Origin: Adhaeribacter soli
GTDB lineage: Bacteria; Bacteroidota; Bacteroidia; Cytophagales; Hymenobacteraceae
Length of the DNA stretch: 64,000 nucleotides
Assembly: GCF_008727925.1 (NCBI RefSeq)
Contig: NZ_VTWT01000001.1
Location: forward strand, 833,987 to 897,986
Direction of reading: 5' to 3'
Below, one piece after another: positions 1-9,763 of the stretch. Each line of letters begins with the position of its first letter. Position 1 is the stretch's first letter. The position numbers and the translations under genes are program-made. The notes below the pieces were generated by a model. It made no database searches. It worked only from the letters and a program-made list of their open reading frames with translations, and was not told where the DNA came from.

Positions 1-1
1 C

Positions 2-595
2 GAACTCCGCAAAGCCTTTTTCCGCCTTATGAACCAAGCGTGCGAAGTGCCGGTAATTGTGCGCCGCGACTTTACCGAAATGCCGGACGAAGACCTGCAG
101 CTTTATGCCGCCACCGACCTCGGCGGTTTGCTAATCGACGGTTTAGGCGACGGCATTATGCTGGGAACAAGTTTAATGGCCCCGAAAACCAAAGCCGAAT
201 GGCTCCAAAAATCGGAAACGCTGAACAACCTCGGCTTCGGTATTCTACAGGCTGCCCGCACACGTATGAGCAAGACCGAATACATTTCCTGCCCAAGCTG
301 CGGCCGCACCTTATTCGACCTCCAGGAAACCACCGCCATGATCCGCAAACGCACCGACCACCTGAAAGGCGTGAAGATAGGCATTATGGGGTGTATTGTG
401 AACGGTCCCGGCGAAATGGCCGATGCGGATTACGGGTACGTTGGCGTTGGCAAAGGAAAAATAGCCCTGTACCGCGGACAGACCGTTATCAAGAAATCCG
501 TTCCGGAAGAAAAAGCGGTAGACGAACTGATCAACCTGATCCGGGAAGATGGGAACTGGATCGAGCCGGTGAAGCTGGAAGAACAGGTACACTAA
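2..595 (+). CDS. ispG: 4-hydroxy-3-methylbut-2-enyl-diphosphate synthase, C-terminal part
   Basis: This is the 3' end of ispG (gcpE); the reading frame is open to the left edge, so the start lies outside the window. IspG carries out the reductive ring opening of methylerythritol cyclodiphosphate in the MEP isoprenoid pathway, using a [4Fe-4S] cluster. The C-terminal cluster-binding region is visible as SCPSCGRTLFDLQ, followed by GIMGCIVNGPGEMADADYG, the two signatures that supply the cluster cysteines. Everything in view matches the family and the gene ends normally with TAA. A hairpin terminator follows about 30 bases later. Bacteroidota usually carry the long IspG form with an inserted domain, but that part is not visible here. 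Confidence 0.95.
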   Translation, partial: ELRKAFFRLMNQACEVPVIVRRDFTEMPDEDLQLYAATDLGGLLIDGLGDGIMLGTSLMAPKTKAEWLQKSETLNNLGFGILQAARTRMSKTEYISCPSCGRTLFDLQETTAMIRKRTDHLKGVKIGIMGCIVNGPGEMADADYGYVGVGKGKIALYRGQTVIKKSVPEEKAVDELINLIREDGNWIEPVKLEEQVH

Positions 596-625
596 AAGGG
601 TAAGAAGTTTATCTTGAAAAGTGCA

Positions 626-660
626 AACCTCACAGGTCTTGGAGACCTGTGAGGTTTTTT
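626..660 (+). terminator. Rho-independent terminator after ispG
   Basis: A 14-bp perfect stem (AACCTCACAGGTCT with its complement) around a TGG loop is followed by a run of T. The same stem sequence recurs downstream of another gene near 23.66 kb, so this terminator is also a member of a dispersed hairpin family. Confidence 0.85.
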
Positions 661-706
661 AATTTGTCTGAACTAAGATTTTTGTGATTTCTATGATTTT
701 TTCATG

Positions 707-848
707 TGTACGGGCCAGGCTTGTCCCTGCCCCCACGCATTACTGATCAAAATCCCTATCAAAAATCCTGGCCATCCTGAAATCCCTTAAAACGTGTTCG
801 GATAAATTGTCGCAATATCGTGGGGACAGGTCAAGCCCTGTCCGTACA
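707..848. repeat. Inverted pair of palindromic repeats (family A)
   Basis: Two copies of a roughly 30-bp imperfect palindrome with core GGACAGG..CCTGTCC lie in opposite orientation, at 707-739 and 819-848. The right copy abuts the malQ stop codon, and its 30 bases are identical in reverse complement to 61163-61192. The flank beside the right copy (ATTGCGACAA in reverse) also resembles the flank of the pair near 26.65 kb. The space between the copies holds degenerate ATCCT/AAATC oligomers. This looks like a REP/BIME-type element and could also end malQ transcripts. Confidence 0.75.
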
Positions 849-2363
849 TTAATAGGCCACCCGGTTATACATAGCCAGCAACTCCCGCCATTCCCGGGTA
901 TTTATTGATTTCAATTGTTCTTCGGTAACCCGCCAGGTCCAGTTGCCTTCGCCTACGGAGGGCTTGTTCATGATAAACCGTTCGTCTAAATTTAGAAGAT
1001 CCTGCAGCGGGAAAATGGCCAGTTCTGCTACCGACATAAGGCAGGTTTTAATCAGGGCCTGGCTTACATTATTGGCCGTAATTTTCTGGTTCAGGTAGGC
1101 TTCCATGCGGGCGCGGTCTATGGGTTTCATTTCCTGTTTGAACCAGCCTTTGGTGGTATTATTGTCGTGGGTGCCGGTGTAGGCGATCATGTTGGGTTTG
1201 TGGTTGTGCAGGGCAAAAACGCTGGTGGCAATGTCTTCGCTGAAGCCGTATTGCAGCACTACCATGCCGGGTAAATTAAACCGGTCGCGGAGGTCGTACA
1301 CGCCCGGGCTTACGTAGCCCAGGTCTTCGGCAATAAAGGGCATGTCCGGGAATTTCTTTTGCAGGGTTTTAAAGAAGTCATCGGCCGGACCGTCCTGCCA
1401 AGCGCCGTTTATAGCGGTTTTCTCGCCGGCCGGTACTTCCCAGTAATCAAAAAAGGCGCGGAAGTGGTCCAACCGGGCTACATCGAATAACTTCAGGTTG
1501 TGCGCCAGCCGTTTGATCCACCAGTCGTATTTAACTTTTTTGAGCTTTTCCCAGTTGTAGATCGGCGTACCCCAAAGCTGACCGGTTTCGCTGAAATAAT
1601 CCGGCGGTACGCCTGAAACGGATACCGGTCTTTTTTCTTTATCCAGCTTAAAATATTCCGGATTGGCCCAAACTTCGGCGCTGTCGAAACTTACATAAAA
1701 AGGCAGATCACCAAAGAAGTAAATACCTTTTTCGTGGCAGTAATTCTTCAGCATAGCCAATTGCCGGTAAAAAAGGAACTGGCAGAATTTAACGTATTCC
1801 AGCTCATCGCGATGCTCCTGAATTGCGGCGGTTAGAGCTTTGGCATTCCGGTCGCGGAGTTTCGGGTCCCATTCCAGCCAGGTAACGTTGTTGTTCAGAT
1901 CATCTAAAACTGTAAACAGCGCATAATCATCCAGCCAGTCGGCATTCTCCCGCACAAACTGGGTAAACTCTTTCAGGTTCAGCGCTTCCGATTCTGCTTT
2001 GAAATGCTGGTACGCTTTGCGAAGTAAGCCTTTTTTGTAAACAAAACCCTTGTCGAAATCGGCCTTGCTTTTTTTGAAGCCGTTCTTTGCTTTTACATCG
2101 TTGCGCGTCAGGTAGCCGTCTTTCACGAGCAGGTCCGGACTGATCAGCATGGTATTACCGGCAAAGGCGGATGTGCTGCTGTAAGGCGAGTAGCCGGTGC
2201 GTTTCTCGGCCGGATTCAAGGGTAAAAGCTGCCAGTATTTAAAACCGGCCTCGGCCAGAAAATCGGCAAAGTTATACGCTTCCGGTCCCAAATCGCCCAA
2301 GCCGTAAGGCCCTGGCAAAGAGGTGATGTGCAAGATTATTCCGCTGCTTCGGGCTGTTTTCAT
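849..2363 (-). CDS. malQ: 4-alpha-glucanotransferase (amylomaltase), GH77
   Basis: MalQ disproportionates linear alpha-1,4-glucans in the cytosol, transferring glucan segments between chains and releasing glucose. At 504 residues it has the length of the bacterial amylomaltase family. Visible landmarks are the N-terminal SSGIILHITSLPGPYGLGDLG, the nucleophile segment VARLDHFRAF, the acid/base segment FIAEDLG, and YTGTHDNNTT with the third catalytic Asp. Its ATG overlaps the treY stop by four bases (ATGA), so the two are probably translationally coupled. It is the last gene of the treZ-GH57-treY-malQ arm and probably reworks the short maltodextrins left by TreY/TreZ or by the GH57 enzyme. Confidence 0.95.
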   Translation of the reverse strand: MKTARSSGIILHITSLPGPYGLGDLGPEAYNFADFLAEAGFKYWQLLPLNPAEKRTGYSPYSSTSAFAGNTMLISPDLLVKDGYLTRNDVKAKNGFKKSKADFDKGFVYKKGLLRKAYQHFKAESEALNLKEFTQFVRENADWLDDYALFTVLDDLNNNVTWLEWDPKLRDRNAKALTAAIQEHRDELEYVKFCQFLFYRQLAMLKNYCHEKGIYFFGDLPFYVSFDSAEVWANPEYFKLDKEKRPVSVSGVPPDYFSETGQLWGTPIYNWEKLKKVKYDWWIKRLAHNLKLFDVARLDHFRAFFDYWEVPAGEKTAINGAWQDGPADDFFKTLQKKFPDMPFIAEDLGYVSPGVYDLRDRFNLPGMVVLQYGFSEDIATSVFALHNHKPNMIAYTGTHDNNTTKGWFKQEMKPIDRARMEAYLNQKITANNVSQALIKTCLMSVAELAIFPLQDLLNLDERFIMNKPSVGEGNWTWRVTEEQLKSINTREWRELLAMYNRVAY

Positions 2364-5128
2364 ACGTTTTCAGAAATTAATAAGGCTACTGGTAAGGAAG
2401 CAAAAACCTCGGATAATTTCAGACTTGAATTTCCGGTAATCGTTTCATCAGTAAAATAATTGTGCCAGGTGGCAGGAGCGCCTGCTGGCAACTGAACCGC
2501 GCTGCTGCTCCAGGCTTGTTCGCCCAGCGGGAAAACACTAGGTTTGGAGATCTGACTTACATGAAGCGGCACCAGAACGAGGCACCATCCGGAGGCATGT
2601 TTCCGGGCATACCCAAGCACTTTGCCGGCACTTTCAGCATTCAGATTTAAAGGAATATATTCGCCTTCGGTGAAAAGCTCCGGGTTTGCTTTGCGGCACT
2701 GCAAAGCCTGCCAAACCGTAAACTGTTTTACGCTGGCGTCGGTCCAGTTTTCGAGCAGACTTTTCAGCAGGTTTTTCCTATCGTTTCCGGCTTGTTTCTG
2801 CATCCGGGTTAACTGTCGCTTGCGAAGGTCAAAATTTACCGGGCGACGGTTATCCGGGTCTACCATGCTCAGGTCCCAGAGTTCGCAACCCTGGTAAATA
2901 TCCGGAATGCCAGGTGCGGTGATCTTCACTAAGGTTTGCCCCAGGCTGTAAAGCATGCCGTAGAAATTGAGTTGCTGCACAAAGGGTATAAAAGTTTTCC
3001 GGAATTCGGAATTTTCGGCAAAGAGCTGCTGGGTGAATTCGTGTACGCCTTCTTCATACGCCTCGTTCGGTTCCGACCAGTTGGAGTACATTTTAGCTTC
3101 GCGCACGGCTTTGGTCATTGCTTCTTTTACCCGGTCCAGGAAATCGGCTTCTGGTTCGCCGGCCATCGGATACGCGCCGATCAAAGCTTGGTAAAGAAAG
3201 AACAAACGGTTTTTGGAAGGCGACTGCACATTGTCTTTCAGGATCAGGAAATCTTTATTCTGGTTCTGCCACAAGTCCAGTAAGCGGCTCCATTCTTCCG
3301 GCATTTCCGAAAGGACATTCAGGCGCACGCGGGCATCTTCGCCGCGCTTGGTGTCATGCGTGGCGGTAGCATTTTGGGCGTAGGGCCACAGCTGTTGCCG
3401 CTTAACCATTTCCTGGTGAAACCGCTCGATACTGATGCCAAACACTTCTGGATTGTCGCCCACTTCGTTATGCGAAATGAGGCGGTTGTAGTTGTAGAAG
3501 GTCGTATCTTCCACGCCTTTGGCAGCGAGCGGTCCGGTAAACTGCTGACACCGCATCAGGAAGCGCAAGCGGTTTTCGGGCGTGCCCGGCAAGGTGCTTT
3601 TTTCGCCCTGAAACAATTGGTGAAAGTAGTTCAGTTCTTTCTTTAAAAGCAGCGCAAATTTCTCGGCCCGGGCAAAAGCTTTTTCCAGTACTTCGGCATC
3701 CTGACCAACTACCGGAAGTTCGTTCGTGTAGAGCCGGTAAACGGGGAAAGCGGCCAGTAGGATCTTGAGCGCATCTTTTAAATGCTGCTCCGAAAAGCCT
3801 ACCGTTCCCGGCACCAATTCCAGTTCCTGCATGAGGCTGAAAAGGTTGTCGAGTTCGCCCTGCATGTGGTTTTCCAGCATATAGATTTTTTTTTCGAAAA
3901 CCATTTCTTCGTATTTGAAATCCTGCACGTCGGGTACCTGGCGGGCGTAAATTTCATCGAACTTTCCTTTGGCAGCCGTGTTCGTGAAAAGCTGGTTTAC
4001 AATGGCCAGAAAGAAATAACCCGTGGTGCCTTGAACCGGCCAGTCCGTTGGCAGTTCTTCCACCAATTCCAGTATTTTCTCAACCGTCAGGTACGTATTT
4101 TCGCCGGCGGCTTCGCGCAAGCCTTGCAGGTAGGTGGCCGGATCTAATAGCCCGTCTACATGGTCTACGCGCAAACCCTGGAAGTAGTCTTTTTTTACCT
4201 GTTGCAAAATGAATTTATGGTACTCGGCAAATACTTCCGGCGCTTCCATGCGCAAACAAATAAGTTCGTTGATGGTAAAAAAGCGGCGGTAATTTATTTG
4301 CTGATCAGTTACTTTCCAGAGTTCCAGTTTAAAGTATTGCCGGTTCAGAATTTGGAGTAATTGTTCCTGGTTTTTATTCAGCTTTTCAATACCGTTTAGC
4401 AGCAGTTTCTCCAGTTCCGGATCTGCTTTAATTGCCGCTAAGGTTTCCGATTTCAGCTTATCCCAACCACCTAAATCTTTTTCAGAAATTTCTTCGGAAT
4501 TAAAAGTTTGAAAACTTTCGGATAACCTTTTCAACTCCTGACTTTTTAAGCCCTTTTCGGCACCATTTTCCTGGAACAAACTGAGCAGTTCCGGCCAAGT
4601 TTGCAGGCTTACCGGGTAGTGGTTTTCGTAGAACTGTACCTGAAATCCGGCTTCGGAAAAAGTTAGTTTTACCTCGCCGTTGGCAACCGCTTCTTCGAGG
4701 GTTGAACCCAGAAATGGTGCCATTAATTTGCCTTTGTAAACCGGGTCTTCGTACTGCCAGTTCACGTCGAAAAAGTTGTAGAAATTAGAAGCCGGTCCTT
4801 TTTCGAAAACGTCCATAAGCCAGGCATTGCTTTCATGAAAAGCCATGTGGTTAGGCACGATGTCCTGCAGCCATTTTAACCCGTGTTTTTTTACGACACC
4901 CATCAGGCTTTCAAACTCTTCCGGCGTACCGATTTCCGGGTTCAGGACGTTGGCGTTCGTTACGTCGTAGCCGTGCGTGCTGCCGGGCCGTGCCTGAAAG
5001 ATCGGGGAAGCGTAAATGGTATCGATTCCTAATTGCGCCAGGTAGGGCAGGTGCTGCTCCAGGTCCCGGAATTTAAAATCTTTGTGAAACTGAATGCGGT
5101 AAGTGGCAAGGGGTAAAAAAGGCTTCAT
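2360..5128 (-). CDS. treY: Maltooligosyltrehalose synthase, GH13
   Basis: TreY rearranges the reducing-end alpha-1,4 bond of a maltodextrin into an alpha,alpha-1,1 bond, giving maltooligosyltrehalose for TreZ. The family pattern is clear: an N-terminal LATYRIQFHKDFKF, then GLRVDHVDGLLDP with the nucleophile Asp, LTVEKIL with the catalytic Glu, and ATATHDTKRGEDARVRL, which is characteristic of TreY. I chose the internal ATG that begins MKPFLPLATYRIQF, giving 922 residues. It forms an ATGA overlap with the stop of the upstream GH57 gene, whereas the longer frame adds 16 unlikely residues. Its own stop overlaps the malQ start in the same way. Confidence 0.94.
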   Translation of the reverse strand: MKPFLPLATYRIQFHKDFKFRDLEQHLPYLAQLGIDTIYASPIFQARPGSTHGYDVTNANVLNPEIGTPEEFESLMGVVKKHGLKWLQDIVPNHMAFHESNAWLMDVFEKGPASNFYNFFDVNWQYEDPVYKGKLMAPFLGSTLEEAVANGEVKLTFSEAGFQVQFYENHYPVSLQTWPELLSLFQENGAEKGLKSQELKRLSESFQTFNSEEISEKDLGGWDKLKSETLAAIKADPELEKLLLNGIEKLNKNQEQLLQILNRQYFKLELWKVTDQQINYRRFFTINELICLRMEAPEVFAEYHKFILQQVKKDYFQGLRVDHVDGLLDPATYLQGLREAAGENTYLTVEKILELVEELPTDWPVQGTTGYFFLAIVNQLFTNTAAKGKFDEIYARQVPDVQDFKYEEMVFEKKIYMLENHMQGELDNLFSLMQELELVPGTVGFSEQHLKDALKILLAAFPVYRLYTNELPVVGQDAEVLEKAFARAEKFALLLKKELNYFHQLFQGEKSTLPGTPENRLRFLMRCQQFTGPLAAKGVEDTTFYNYNRLISHNEVGDNPEVFGISIERFHQEMVKRQQLWPYAQNATATHDTKRGEDARVRLNVLSEMPEEWSRLLDLWQNQNKDFLILKDNVQSPSKNRLFFLYQALIGAYPMAGEPEADFLDRVKEAMTKAVREAKMYSNWSEPNEAYEEGVHEFTQQLFAENSEFRKTFIPFVQQLNFYGMLYSLGQTLVKITAPGIPDIYQGCELWDLSMVDPDNRRPVNFDLRKRQLTRMQKQAGNDRKNLLKSLLENWTDASVKQFTVWQALQCRKANPELFTEGEYIPLNLNAESAGKVLGYARKHASGWCLVLVPLHVSQISKPSVFPLGEQAWSSSAVQLPAGAPATWHNYFTDETITGNSSLKLSEVFASLPVALLISENV

Positions 5129-7545
5129 GCTTTCATGTTTAAACTTTCGTACAGCGCATTGAAACGGTTGCACCAATTCCGGCTGTGCGGGTCATTCTGG
5201 CTACTAAGCTCGTGGTGGTGGCTGAACAATTTCCGTCTTAAGGCGAAGGCAATATTACGGGCCTCCCAAAGCTCGGGTTCAAGCTTCAGTTCTTTTATTT
5301 TTTCCAGAGCCGTAATTATCACGTTCATCAGCTCGGTATCTTCCGGAGTTTTCTGCAGCTGGTACATCAGGCCGGCAATGCTTTTGGCTATACTGAAATC
5401 GAGGGTAACGGTATCGAGTTCGGCCTGAAAACGCTTGCTGCTTTCGATGGTGCGGTGCAGCATTTCCACGTCCGGAACCGGACTGGAAAAGATGGCTTTC
5501 AGGTCGGTGTTTATCACGTAATTATCGATGTTTTTCAGCTCGCTGGGCAGGCTCATGTGCAGTTGCTTCAACGCCTGCATGAGCGGGTAATTGCTTTCGT
5601 AAAGCCGGCGGAAAAGCGCATCTACACTCGATAAGGTCTTCTGCAAAACCGAAGTCAGGATCTTGCGCTGGTCGTCGCGGAAAAGGTGCCAGAAAGAGTA
5701 ATTATGCGCCCCGAAGTATTTGTCCTGCAGGTAGATGATTTCGTGAATGTTGCTCCGCTCAAAACTCTCCACGATCTCTTCCCGCATCGACTGGTAGGCC
5801 GCTTCGTTCTGCAACCTTCTTACGCCGCCAAACATTTGCTGGTCGCCTAAGTGCAGCACCGCGTAAGTAAATTCCGCGGTTTCCCAGGTCAGTTCCGATT
5901 TCAGGGCCGCCTGCCCGATGGCCAAACGATGGCGGCCGGCTTCGAACTCTTCGTGGTGCAGCGAAGTGGCTTGGTAGCAATAAATGTGGCTTTTGCGGGG
6001 GTAGCGCGTAAACAGGGAAGACACAGCGTAATGCACGCCCACGCGAAGCAGGTCCAGCATGGCCGGTTTTACCAGTTTGTCGTAAATGTCGCCGGCGCTT
6101 TCGTACTCGTCCTCGTTGCTTTTGGCCTGCGAGAGTTTTTCTTTGAAAGGCGTTTTGTAATCGTCTCCGGTTATGGAGGAGGCCAGTTGCAAGGCACGGG
6201 TAGCGTACGAAATATCCTGAATGGTGCCCAGATCCGTCACTTCATCGAAGAACCAGCCGCAACTCGTGTACATCAGCATGGCGTGGTACTGCATTTCGAG
6301 CAGCTTCAGGATCTTTATTTTATCGAGTTCCCCTAAGTTCTGTTTAAAGTTTACTTTCAGAAAGGCCGCCACATTTTCTTCCGACCGGTTCCCAATGACC
6401 TCAATGTATTTGTTGCGGAGCTCCCACGGATCGTCGGAATAATTCCCCATTTCCGCTTCATACACCGGCACCAGCGTATCGCGCACCCAATCGAAGGTCT
6501 CCCTTAAGGGGCCGCGCCATTTCTGGTTCCAGCCGGGCCGGCCGCCGGTATTGCAGCCGCAATTGCTCCGCCAGCGTTCCACTCCGTGCGAGCAGCTCCA
6601 GGAAGTGTTTTCAATAATTTCGGCTTCGTATTCCGGCGGAAATAATTCAAGGTATTGTCCATACACCGTAAGCTGGGCCAGTTTAGCGGTTTCTACGTGG
6701 TGCAGGGCATAGGTAAGCGCCATTTCTCCGAAGTGGTGGTGGTGCCCATAGGTTTCGCCGTCGGTGGCAATGTGCATGAGTTCAGGCTTGTCCTGTTCGG
6801 AAAAAGACCCCGTAAGCCGGTTGGCAAATACGATCCCGTTATTAAGCAGTTTCTCAAAAGCTACCGCCTGGGAAATACCGGCATGGTAAAAGAAAAGCGT
6901 TATCTCCTTGCCCGATGGAAGTTTGCACAGGTACGGCCTACGCGGGTCAACTTTGGCATCGGTAGCATCTTTCCAGTCCCGCGAGCCAATTTTCCGGATA
7001 TGCAAGGCCTGGTAAGGGGAAAGAATGGTGAACTTGATACCTTGCTCCGCCATTACTTCGAGCACTTCGGTGTTTACGGCCGTTTCCCCACACCACATGC
7101 CTTCCGGTTCACGGCCGAAGCGTTTTTCAAAGTCCCGGATTCCCCAGATCACCTGGGTTTCCATGTCGCGGCGGGTGGAAAGCGGCAGAATGGTATGGTT
7201 ATAGGCCTGAGCCAAGGCAGAACCGTGGCCGCCGTAGCGTTCCTGACTTTCCTTATCGGCCTGCAAAATGGCCTCGTACACCTGGGGCGCTTTTTTCTCC
7301 ATCCACTCCAGCAAGGTAGGCCCGAAATTGAAGCTGATGCGCGCGTAATTGTTCACGATATCCACGATCCGGCCTTCTTCATCCAGTATGCGGGAAGCGG
7401 CATTCCGGCCGTAGCATTCAGCCGTGATGCGCTCGTTCCAGTCGTGGTACGGATAAGCGCCGTCCTGCAATTCAACTTCGTTCAGCCAAGGGTTTTCGCG
7501 CGGCGGCTGGTAAAAATGACCGTGAATGCAGAGGTATTTATTCAT
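5125..7545 (-). CDS. GH57 family glycoside hydrolase with DUF3536 domain
   Basis: This 806-residue protein belongs to glycoside hydrolase family 57, a retaining alpha-glucan-active family, with a C-terminal DUF3536 region. It opens with CIHGHFYQPPRENPW, the family's first motif. The likely nucleophile is Glu154 in GMWCGE and the likely acid/base is Asp262 in ATDGETYG. There is no signal peptide, so it should be cytosolic. It sits between treZ and treY and overlaps treY by ATGA. No GlgX/TreX debranching enzyme is visible nearby, so a debranching, branching or amylase role supplying linear chains to TreY is a reasonable inference. The exact reaction cannot be read from the sequence. Confidence 0.88.
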   Translation of the reverse strand: MNKYLCIHGHFYQPPRENPWLNEVELQDGAYPYHDWNERITAECYGRNAASRILDEEGRIVDIVNNYARISFNFGPTLLEWMEKKAPQVYEAILQADKESQERYGGHGSALAQAYNHTILPLSTRRDMETQVIWGIRDFEKRFGREPEGMWCGETAVNTEVLEVMAEQGIKFTILSPYQALHIRKIGSRDWKDATDAKVDPRRPYLCKLPSGKEITLFFYHAGISQAVAFEKLLNNGIVFANRLTGSFSEQDKPELMHIATDGETYGHHHHFGEMALTYALHHVETAKLAQLTVYGQYLELFPPEYEAEIIENTSWSCSHGVERWRSNCGCNTGGRPGWNQKWRGPLRETFDWVRDTLVPVYEAEMGNYSDDPWELRNKYIEVIGNRSEENVAAFLKVNFKQNLGELDKIKILKLLEMQYHAMLMYTSCGWFFDEVTDLGTIQDISYATRALQLASSITGDDYKTPFKEKLSQAKSNEDEYESAGDIYDKLVKPAMLDLLRVGVHYAVSSLFTRYPRKSHIYCYQATSLHHEEFEAGRHRLAIGQAALKSELTWETAEFTYAVLHLGDQQMFGGVRRLQNEAAYQSMREEIVESFERSNIHEIIYLQDKYFGAHNYSFWHLFRDDQRKILTSVLQKTLSSVDALFRRLYESNYPLMQALKQLHMSLPSELKNIDNYVINTDLKAIFSSPVPDVEMLHRTIESSKRFQAELDTVTLDFSIAKSIAGLMYQLQKTPEDTELMNVIITALEKIKELKLEPELWEARNIAFALRRKLFSHHHELSSQNDPHSRNWCNRFNALYESLNMKA

Positions 7546-7618
7546 ACGTTTACAGGCTCTAAAGGAAAAAAAACAGTACGGTTTCAGGCAAAAAAATGGC
7601 AGCCCCGGTTTCCGGAAA

Positions 7619-9430
7619 TTACCGCTCCAGGATCAGGATGCTTTCGGGCGGTACCGTTACCTTTCCGGAAACTGCTGTTGCCTTACTTTCGGAAGAGGAC
7701 GGACTGCCGCTATTCAGCAACAACTGCCACGTGGTATTGTTTTCCAGGGATATTTCCTGAGCTTCCTTGCCGAAATTATAGCGGCATAAAACCTCTTTAT
7801 TGGCGGTCCACCTTTTAACAGTCAGCAGTTTTTTGGCCGGATCGGCTATCGTTTTCAGATTGTCTTTATCCAGATTGCTGAAAACTTCGTGGCTTTTGCG
7901 AAGCTGAATTATTTGGCGATAAAAATCCCAGAGCGCATAATGTTCACCTTCCTGGTAATTCCAGCTTAAAATTGAATTCTGAAAAGTTTCTTCGGCTTGC
8001 GGGTCCGGCACTTCTCCGGCCCATTTAAAGGCTTTGAATTCTTCTTTCCGGCCTTTCTGTACCGCTTCCACCAAATCCTTATCAGTGTGGCTTATGAAAT
8101 ACTGGAAAGGGTTTTTCTCGCCATATTCTTCCCCCATAAACAGCATCGGAACGTACGGCGAAAGAATATAGGTGGCCGCAATGAGTTTCAGCATTGGAAA
8201 AGATACGGTTTCCGAGATCCGGTCGCCCAGCATGCGGTTGCCTACCTGGTCGTGGTTCTGGGCAAACACCACAAACTGCCGGGCCGGGTTTTCTGCCGCG
8301 CTGTTGCCGTAAGTTTTGTGCCTGTGCGGCGAGTAATTCCCGTTATAAACAAAGGTGTCGCGGAAGGCTTTTTCCAGGTCCTCCAGTTTGCCGAAATCGG
8401 CATAATAGCCGTCCGTTTCGCCGGTTACCAGGGCGTACAGGGCGTGGTGAAATTCGTCGCACCATTGCCCGTCCATGCCGTTCCCGCCTTTGGCCAACGG
8501 GTTCACCATGCGCACATCGTTCAGGTCGCTTTCCGCGATCAGGAAATGTTTCTTACCCAGTTCCAGATTCAGTTTGTTTACTTCGGTGGCCAGTTCTTTC
8601 AGGAAATGGTTGGCGCTCATATCCATAATGGCATGCACGGCATCCAGACGAAGGGCATCGATGTGATATTCCCGGAACCACATTAAAGCATTCTGAAGAA
8701 AGAAATTCCGCACGCCATCGCAATACGCATCGTCAAAATTCAGGGCGCTGCCCCAAGGGGTTTTGTACTTGTCGGTAAAATAAGGGCCGAAATCGTTCAG
8801 GTAATTTCCTTCCGGGCCCAAGTGGTTGTACACCACGTCTAATATTACCGCAATTCCTTTCGCGTGGCAGGCATTTACCAGTTTCTTCAGCCCGTTCGGT
8901 CCGCCGTAAGATTCCTGCACCGCCGAAGGATAAACCCCGTCGTAGCCCCAGTTGCGACTACCCGGAAACTGGGAAACCGGCATAATTTCTATGGCCGTAA
9001 TTCCAAGTTCCACCACGTAATCGAGCTTCGAAATAATGCCTTCAAAAGTATGCTGATCAGTAAAGGTTCCGGTGTGCAGTTCGTAAATGATCATCTTTTC
9101 CAGCGGCACGCCGGTCCAGGTTTTATCTTCCCAGGCAAAATCGTGGTGGTTTACGACCGCCGAAGCTTCGTGCACGCCGTCGGGCTGGTGCATGGAAGCC
9201 GGGTCCGGCCGCTCCAGATCGCCGTTCAGTTGAAATTTATATCGGGTGCCAGCCGCCACCGCTTTTACATCCACGGACCAGTAGCCAAATTCCATGGGCT
9301 CCATCCGGATGCTTTTTTCTTCCGGGGAAGTAATTTTTAAGGTTACGGTTTCGGCTTCCGGCGCCCACACGGTAAACCGGCAGGTTCCGTCCGGTTGTAG
9401 CCAGGCGCCGGTTTTCTGATATAAACTCAT
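7619..9430 (-). CDS. treZ: Malto-oligosyltrehalose trehalohydrolase, GH13
   Basis: TreZ cleaves free trehalose from the end of the TreY product. The 603-residue protein begins with an E-set/CBM48-like domain (CRFTVWAPEAETVTLKI) and continues into a GH13 barrel. Catalytic segments are ALRLDAVHAI (nucleophile), FLIAESDLND (acid/base) and FAQNHDQVGNRMLGDR. The last of these is typical of TreZ rather than of the branching enzyme. It is the first gene of the leftward arm; 73 bases separate it from the GH57 gene, the only non-overlapping junction of the four. Its promoter should lie in the region shared with glgE. Confidence 0.94.
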   Translation of the reverse strand: MSLYQKTGAWLQPDGTCRFTVWAPEAETVTLKITSPEEKSIRMEPMEFGYWSVDVKAVAAGTRYKFQLNGDLERPDPASMHQPDGVHEASAVVNHHDFAWEDKTWTGVPLEKMIIYELHTGTFTDQHTFEGIISKLDYVVELGITAIEIMPVSQFPGSRNWGYDGVYPSAVQESYGGPNGLKKLVNACHAKGIAVILDVVYNHLGPEGNYLNDFGPYFTDKYKTPWGSALNFDDAYCDGVRNFFLQNALMWFREYHIDALRLDAVHAIMDMSANHFLKELATEVNKLNLELGKKHFLIAESDLNDVRMVNPLAKGGNGMDGQWCDEFHHALYALVTGETDGYYADFGKLEDLEKAFRDTFVYNGNYSPHRHKTYGNSAAENPARQFVVFAQNHDQVGNRMLGDRISETVSFPMLKLIAATYILSPYVPMLFMGEEYGEKNPFQYFISHTDKDLVEAVQKGRKEEFKAFKWAGEVPDPQAEETFQNSILSWNYQEGEHYALWDFYRQIIQLRKSHEVFSNLDKDNLKTIADPAKKLLTVKRWTANKEVLCRYNFGKEAQEISLENNTTWQLLLNSGSPSSSESKATAVSGKVTVPPESILILER

Positions 9431-9763
9431 ACTGTTTTTAATTCTTTTCAGGGTTTCGGAACAGAGCAGATCCGGTGCATTTTCCCGCGCAGTTTTTCAG
9501 CTTACTAAAAAGTTAATCATTTCAGCTAATAAAGTAATACTGCCGGCTGCTATTTTCCGCAAGATGCTTACCGGGTTTTTAAAGAAAGGTTATACTCCGC
9601 AAAGCAGAATTTATACGGAAATGCCCGGGACAAATTCTGAAAATCTTAAAAATTCTATATTCCGGGCGTAATAAAAGGCAACCGTATTCAAAAAAAATGG
9701 TAAAAACCTTATTTCATTGTATCAAGTATGAAACCTTGCTAATCGGAACAACTATTACACCTG
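9431..9763. promoter_or_regulatory. Divergent intergenic region between treZ and glgE
   Basis: This 333-base AT-rich spacer separates the two divergent arms of the trehalose/glucan island and must hold the promoters for both. I could not pick out a convincing TTG-N20-TAnnTTTG promoter on either strand, nor an operator palindrome. No gene or strong hairpin is visible. Confidence 0.5.

Noticed and set aside
6655..7818. A 387-codon plus-strand frame inside the GH57 and treZ genes
   Set aside because: It is antisense to two clearly conserved enzymes, has no family resemblance, and is explained by codon bias leaving the opposite strand open.
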